The notes under the pieces: model-generated | Told to the model about the DNA's origin: nothing | Seen by the model: the letters and a program-made list of their open reading frames with translations, nothing else | Database searches by the model: none | Assembly: GCA_036345935.2 (NCBI GenBank) | Contig: JADWOT020000009.1 | Span: 12,055,769 to 12,119,768, forward strand | Direction of reading: 5' to 3' | Length of the DNA stretch: 64,000 nt | DNA from: Taenia hydatigena | Taxonomy: Eukaryota > Platyhelminthes > Cestoda > Cyclophyllidea > Taeniidae | Translations under genes and position numbers: made by a program | Part shown: piece after piece, positions 58,259 to 64,000 of the stretch | Layout: every line of letters starts with the position of its first letter | Numbering within the stretch: the stretch's first letter is position 1

Positions 58259-61200
58259 GGCCTTAATCCTCTGCGGCTTCGGTGGCTAGATTGCGGTATG
58301 CTCAATAGGCGGACAAGTAGAGACGCTGCTATCTCACTAATTTCCTTCTCATTTTGCCAACACTTACTCTGATTTCTATCTGTCCGATATCATTGGAATC
58401 AATTTTAAACTACTTTTTTGAATGCAGGTCTAGTGTGTCTTGAGTCTTCTTCCACTTCTTCATTTTACCAACTTTCCATTCTTTCCTACTTCCACTTCAC
58501 CTTCTCTGTTCCACTACCGCATTTCGTTTGCCTTCTAGGAAGGCAGCCCAACAAGTGCGTTGGATTCATTTTGAGCATTCGACTTGAATTTAATAACCTA
58601 ATTGAGTTTTGAAACCTCAATTCTCTACCTCGTTATTTGCTAACGTGACTTGCCACAACAGCACGACTGCTTTTATTGATACGTTGCTGGTTGGCAGTTC
58701 AAAGACGTGTTTCCTGGTTTAATCCAAAATCGTTTTTGTTCGTGGATGTGTCTATTTCAGGACCACCAGCCTTTGGTAAATGAATACTACTGATTGAGAC
58801 GATTTTCTGGGAAGGTGCATCGAAATCCCAAGTCGCGAACGTGATCATGACAATTAGTGGAGACTTCATTTCAAATCAGATGCAAAAACATTAGTCCCAA
58901 AGACAGTCAGTTTATTGTGTTATTACTCGAAACAAAGCACACATAATTGGGAGTTGGGCATGGGCCTAGTTAAGTTGGAGCATCTTACGCATCGTTTGCA
59001 GACACTCATGGTGCTAATGTTGCAGCGTCCAACTTTGATACGCCTGGAGAGCTGTGGCACGCCCCAGCTACTTAGTTACCAGTAGGTCTGAATAGCAGGA
59101 TTTATCCACTTCACTTACCAATCTCAAATTCTACTAACTGTAGGGTAAACATCTTTCTGTGGCCTCATTCACTGTGCGTGACCATTTAAGGAATGCCTTG
59201 TAACGTCATTCATTGTTGGCAATGAAATTGGGTGACTTTATGCGTCAAATAGGGAACTGTAGTAAATCGAAGAATTGCTGCTCTTCCCGTCTTTGTGGCG
59301 ACTTTGGCAATCACCGCTCCGATAGGCTTAGGCGAAGAAATAAGAATTTGGACTATTACGTTGCCATACATGTCGTCTTCAACATCAGCCCACACTTGAC
59401 CCATTCAAGTGTTTCGCATGTAGAGTGCCATCTCTACGCAAGCATCAGTCGCCGAAGTGAGGTGTCACAGTGCGAGTACCACCTGTTCTTCATTGAACAC
59501 CAATGCACTCAGTGGTTCTGCCTCAAAGACGAGGCTGCAGGACTTCCATTTCCTCAACTTTTCCATATTAAACGAACACGGTGTTCATATTTGCTTCATT
59601 TGCCTTTTCGCATTGCAAATGAACGACGACAGAGAAACAACGCCACGTCTCGCGACAAGCGCCCGACATCCTGTGTCACCGAGGAGTAATTCGTGCATAT
59701 TGACACGATTTGAACTGATCGCCACTCAGCAAATCAGTGTGACTCCACGAAAGTGTAGATCTTGACAGATATGGGTCATATATGATGCTCTACATACCTT
59801 GACTGGTCTAGCAGAATTACAACCGCATAACCTGAATCTCGAAGGGTGGAAGAATAGGAAAGTCATGGAAGTTTACTGAGTGTTACTGCAAGTCGTAGGG
59901 TGTCACTGCAGCTCTTCGACCAGCATCATTTTGTGCATGTCAGTGGACAATTAGAATAAGCCCTTAAGATTGTTACGTAGTGCTTATTCTTGGGCAGCAT
60001 CTGCGTTTAATACTCGAACGCGGTCTTTAGCCAAATTAGCACTCTTCCTCTCTTTTCTTTGGTTCTACCAGTCCCTTCTTCTAGTCCTTGTCTGCGCAAT
60101 GGCCCCAAACACCTGACTCACATCAGTAGAGCCTCTCCTTCTCGACTGCTCTGCACGTCAGCAATGCACACCTTTTCCTTTGTCTTCATGAAAGCATCCA
60201 GGTGCTGAACTTACCTCAAACAGTTGGGTTCGAGTCGAGTTTTACACTTACGAATGCAGTATCATGCAATAGTCTTATCACCAAGGTAAACAAAAGAAAT
60301 TTCGTGTTCTCTATATTCTAACAGCCGTATTCAAACAACCAAGCACACGGCGAACCCTTGCAGTTGTTTGTATAAGCATTTACAACCTGTCCTCCGATAG
60401 TGCTGACGGTGAAGTCGTCAACCCATTGCTGCATCCATTCGACTCCAATGACTCTCTTTAAAAATGCATGAATCAGAATAGCCAAACGACCAAACATTCG
60501 GCTACGCCAAGCCATCTTGATCGTGGCAGATTCATCCGTCGTGCAGCAGGTTGACACCACTGCAGTCATGCTGACATGGCCAAAGATATGTTTTTATAAA
60601 CAAAATGCGTGACAAAAGTCTAATGTGATGAATGGATGCCCTTTAGGAGGCGTAAGCTAGAAGGACGCACATTTGATGGCAGATTCACCTCTAGATATCA
60701 CATCCGAGTTATTTAATCTATCCTGAATGAGAATGTCTAGAGTCGAGGCCTGACGACCGTCTAAATGTAGTAAATGAAGAGGACTAGGATAAGACAATGA
60801 GTGTATGAGGCAGGCGATGTCTTGCGACAACATGGCATAGTTCTGAGTGCTTTGCTTGCCACGCCTATTTTCGAAATGAGAGTACTCTTTTGAGCACCTT
60901 CGCATTGCTGCAGGTATATCTGTCGCACAATCAAATGACCCTCAGAAGAGAAACTCCTCGACAGAGGATGGCATCCGTCAAGTGCCATGATTGTAGAATC
61001 TCAGAAGTTAATTGACTTGACAGAGGCGGATGTGAATGCCGGAAGTTGTTTGCTGGCATGTACTGCAAGTCGCGTTTGGTTAGGAAGCATCAAGCTATTG
61101 TCACTGTCAGGACGGCTAAGTCGGCTCTGTTAAGAAGGCTTGAAACTCATAACGCAGGTACCTCGACATCTACCAGTTGTGAGACAGTTATTACAGCTGA

Positions 61201-61605
61201 CTCACTGACCCAGTGGGATGGCGGTGTGGGCTGTGCTAGCTTTCTTCCCCTCCAACAACCAGACGTTAGAGATGAAGGTGTTAGGGGAGAAAGGGCACAA
61301 CGCCACCTCACTTGATAAAATGAGCAAATTAAAAGATCGGGAGGACACACACAAGGCGTTGTCTTTGAAATCGGTCTAAAAGGGTGGACAAGCATAACCT
61401 TGGTGGTCAAATGACTGTCGAGCAATGTTTATGGGCTGCGGCATTCACTGTGATATCAAACTTACCTTATACGGATATGGGGATCCATCTGCTCACACTT
61501 TAATATAGTTAGCTACAACATTTTTCCTGCCATTACTTGCGAAATAGACTACAGACAACTTTCAGTAGAACTTAATGGATGTCACTCTCCCCATCGTGAT
61601 TTAAA
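58259..61605. other. Unassigned region with scattered minus-strand open segments
   Basis: Minus-strand frames at 59404-59210 (VWADVEDDMYGNVIVQIL), 60569-60318 (KMAWRSRMFGRLAILIHAF, WMQQWVDDFTVSTIGG, PCAWLFEYGC) and 60905-60657 (MLSQDIACLIHSLSYPS) read like exons and could belong to one gene. No family is recognised and exon borders are unclear. A plus frame of 158 codons at 59213-59689 overlaps the first and is probably a shadow. Confidence 0.3.
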
Positions 61606-61806
61606 ATGCAACTTTCTGTAAATCGGTTTTGGAAGTCCGCTCGTGACAATCATGCTGATAATTTTACCGTGGTGAAGAGTGGGAATGATCCACCGAGCTC
61701 ATTTCAGGCATGGATTCAACGCTTATCAGATGCAGGAGAGGATGTGCTAGTCAAAATAAAAATCTCGATTTTAGCAAACGCATATGCTACATCCCAAGCT
61801 TATTAA
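61606..61806 (+). CDS. Unassigned open segment, 66 codons
   Basis: Starts MQLSVNRFWKSARDNHADNF and continues SSFQAWIQRLSDAGEDV to a TAA. Composition is protein-like; no family recognised. It could be an exon of the gene continuing to the right edge. Confidence 0.25.
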   Translation: MQLSVNRFWKSARDNHADNFTVVKSGNDPPSSFQAWIQRLSDAGEDVLVKIKISILANAYATSQAY

Positions 61807-63327
61807 TTGTTGAGTCCAGTCATTCATATAATTCCTTCATCAACATTTACCGATTCTTGTTGCCATTTGGCTGATGTCCGCACACAGATTTGATTCAGAT
61901 AGGAGTGTCCGCAGCCCCCAACTTTATGCCTCAAGCACTGCCACCTATCCCACTTACGCGCTATTGCACTTCCCGTGAGAAAACCCAAGATGCACTACGT
62001 CTGCAATACTTCTCGAGGGGGTATTTTGGCTCTATTAATTGGTGGGAGGGAGACACCACCCAATCCTCATCATCTGCATTCCTTTCGTGTGTTGATCTTG
62101 AACATAGCGGAACCATTTGTGAAACAGAATAAAAATGTCACCGCATTGAGAGGCCACAAAGCTGTTGTTGTGATTATGGATTCGGCCACAGTCGTAGCCC
62201 GGCATTGCGGTGGTTATCATGGAAACAGACGTGAAACAGCAACACCACACAACATGCACCGAGTTCCACACGTGTCAAATGCGCATCTTCGTCCACTGCA
62301 CGTCGAAATGTTCCACGCTGCTGCCCTTCGCGTAATTTTCTTCCACTGTCAACGCCTCTACCCAGTCTCGTCTTATTCTTGCCGTCATTCTACTGTCCAT
62401 TCTTCATCGCCTCCTTCTCCCTTGCTCCCCACACTGCAAAAGGCTAGTGTATCGAGAGTTTATATAAATAGAGAACTCAAAGGTAAATAATCTTATTCCT
62501 TCCTTCCTCCATTTATCATATTACTTTCTTCTCATTCATCCCCCTTTTCTTTACTTGTACTCATCATCTTAAGAATTGTCTTAAGTGGTACCACAATCAT
62601 TTGGACCCGTCAAGAGACAACTGTGCAGTTGGGTCAAGCGTATCATTCACTTGCCTGGTCCCCATGTTAATTCTATTTTGTCTCACTGTTGAAATTGTCT
62701 CGAGCCTTTCACCTCTAGTCTCACCACGTATATGGATAATCGACCATTGCATTGCAAAGAATTTTGTGTTCCACCAACACTGTTGGTGGTTGCAGACTGT
62801 AGTAATTGTAGGTGGATGTTTTTAATTGCCTGATTAAATTCAGTGGTCGAAGTGGTCAGGTGTGTGTGGGTGAGGAAGGAGGAATGCCGTGCAATAGTTA
62901 AACGTCCAATTGACCGTGTCCTTCACCACCAGCCTTAGATCAGCTCAATGCCGTTTCGACAGTATGATATTCTGCCCATGCCTACGGTTTGCTAGCCCTT
63001 CTCTGCTAAAGCATTCCATATTGTGATAGACTAGCGTTGACTTCAGTAGAACTTCTGATCCGTGAGTTGAAAGCGATAGTCAATTTAACAGTAAACGGCA
63101 GATTGGCAAAAGAAAATTACACCAACATACGCAAAACACTAAAATGATTGCCAGGAGGAGTAGAATTGGTTTGAGGATAAAGTTTTTATGGAAATGACAG
63201 GAGGGTAAATCTAGACCACAAATTCTGGTGGCCATCCACAATATATCTAATCCTCATTTGACGAGTCATGATGAACTGGGTGGTTGGATTTCATTTTATA
63301 ACTTTTAACCAAACCAAATTATTCCCA
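61807..63327. other. No confidently supported gene
   Basis: A 171-codon frame (61975-62490) and an overlapping 80-codon frame (61890-62132) have mixed composition. In the latter, DALRLQYFSRG faintly recalls the NALMYxPEG segment of ESS2, too weak to call. 62500-63327 is AT- and pyrimidine-rich without good exons. Confidence 0.4.
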
Positions 63328-63852
63328 ATGAAATTCAAATTTACTGCTGACGTACCGCCCGTGCCTGGCTCGGATTCGAAACATATTATTACATGGGGTG
63401 CTCACGCACAACGAGTGCTTGGGATACATCCGCATTGACAGCCATCCAAACATCAATGTAGTCTTCGATGTGCCCTACTGTGAAGCAAGTGCCTACGATA
63501 TGAGGAATCGCATTATCAGGAAGCAAAGCATACTTGGCCTCCTAGTCACGATCATTCCGCACACTCACAACACTCAGCATGCCATGTAGTAGACGCATGA
63601 GTTTTCCACCCATTTGACTTTGCAGTGGTCATTGACACTAATGCTTCTTCCTTCCTTCTCTTCAGCTGTTTTGGTGAAAATAAGTCACGATGCAACCCAT
63701 TACGATCTGCTCTAAGGAGTATCATCACACCCGCCATAACTGTTCGTCAACTTACCGCTTCCCTCATGCCATCATCTCGTCCCAAACATCCGCGCTTGCA
63801 TCTGCCTAGTGAAAAGCCTATTCGGCAAGTTATGGACTCCTTTCATACATGA
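63328..63852 (+). pseudogene. ESS2/DGCR14-like C-terminal fragment, frame disrupted
   Basis: ESS2 is a nuclear protein linked to spliceosome C complexes. FKFTADVPPVPGSDSK then IITWG aligns with FGFVATPSPAPGVNES then MMTWG, the most conserved ESS2 block. The frame then shifts by one at GGGG (63395-63398) and continues with YIRIDSHP and VVFDVPYCEASAYDMRNRI, which fits the PLRVEG ... FKILEPGRRERLGLKMA part. After a possible intron (acceptor TTCTCTTCAG, exon from 63666), VRQLTASLMPSSRP fits DRALRASYTPSPAR. The shift may be a decayed copy, a sequence error or an undetected micro-intron. Convincing upstream exons were not found. Confidence 0.4.
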
Positions 63853-64000
63853 CACTTGTCGGCGCTCGATGCACTTTACCTGTAGCGCCATGGATTTTGG
63901 CGAAGAAAATAGATTATTTTGAGTCAAAAATAACGAATGGGCTTGCAAATAAACCGCGAAATGGGACATGCTCATGCATGGGTCAGATGTCAGCAAACTG

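Noticed and set aside
60220..60245. tRNA T-loop-like GGGTTCGAGTC
   Set aside because: The flanking bases do not form the 5-bp T stem, and no acceptor or anticodon arms could be paired.

Overview
The window is eukaryotic DNA: genes are split by GT-AG introns, intergenic sequence is long, dinucleotide and trinucleotide microsatellites are common, and there are no operons. Exon layout, short introns among long ones, and a decayed Gag-type element suggest an invertebrate, most likely a flatworm (tapeworm-like). The phylum is inference from style, not from a diagnostic marker.

The dominant content is a K-Cl cotransporter (KCC, SLC12A4-7 family) present twice in the same orientation. Copy 1 has 19 exons in 6570-20679 (E2-E20 in my numbering; 1091 visible residues, start of the gene not in the window). 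Copy 2 has the same 19 exons in 36034-50188 plus an additional N-terminal exon (E1) at 28112-28237 (1137 visible residues). Every exon junction keeps phase, and both copies are open to the same stop codon. The protein has the 12-helix SLC12 core, the four-cysteine glycosylated extracellular loop, the ion-site motifs and a long cytoplasmic C-terminus.

The two genes sit in a near-identical direct repeat: 1-21244 and 29433-50753, offset 29432 to 29529 because of small indels. The 8.2-kb spacer (21245-29432) holds copy 2's E1, so the simplest reading is a tandem duplication of a unit of about 29.5 kb. Copy 1's E1 and a second spacer copy would then lie just left of the window. A haplotype placed twice by the assembler would look the same. 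Coding differences found are two missense changes and one in-frame four-residue (HD)2 expansion.

Spacer 21245-29432 also carries minus-strand open segments (23323-26315) that read like exons of an N-glycosylated, cysteine-containing extracellular protein of unknown family. Right of the repeat (50754-64000) are a small signal-peptide ORF on the minus strand, whose degenerate relative lies antisense in KCC intron 15; a decayed Gag/retropepsin fragment (54209-55148); a candidate two-exon 91-residue gene (57491-58258); unassigned open segments; and at the right edge a fragment resembling the C-terminal half of ESS2/DGCR14 with an apparent frameshift. No rRNA, tRNA or CRISPR array was found.
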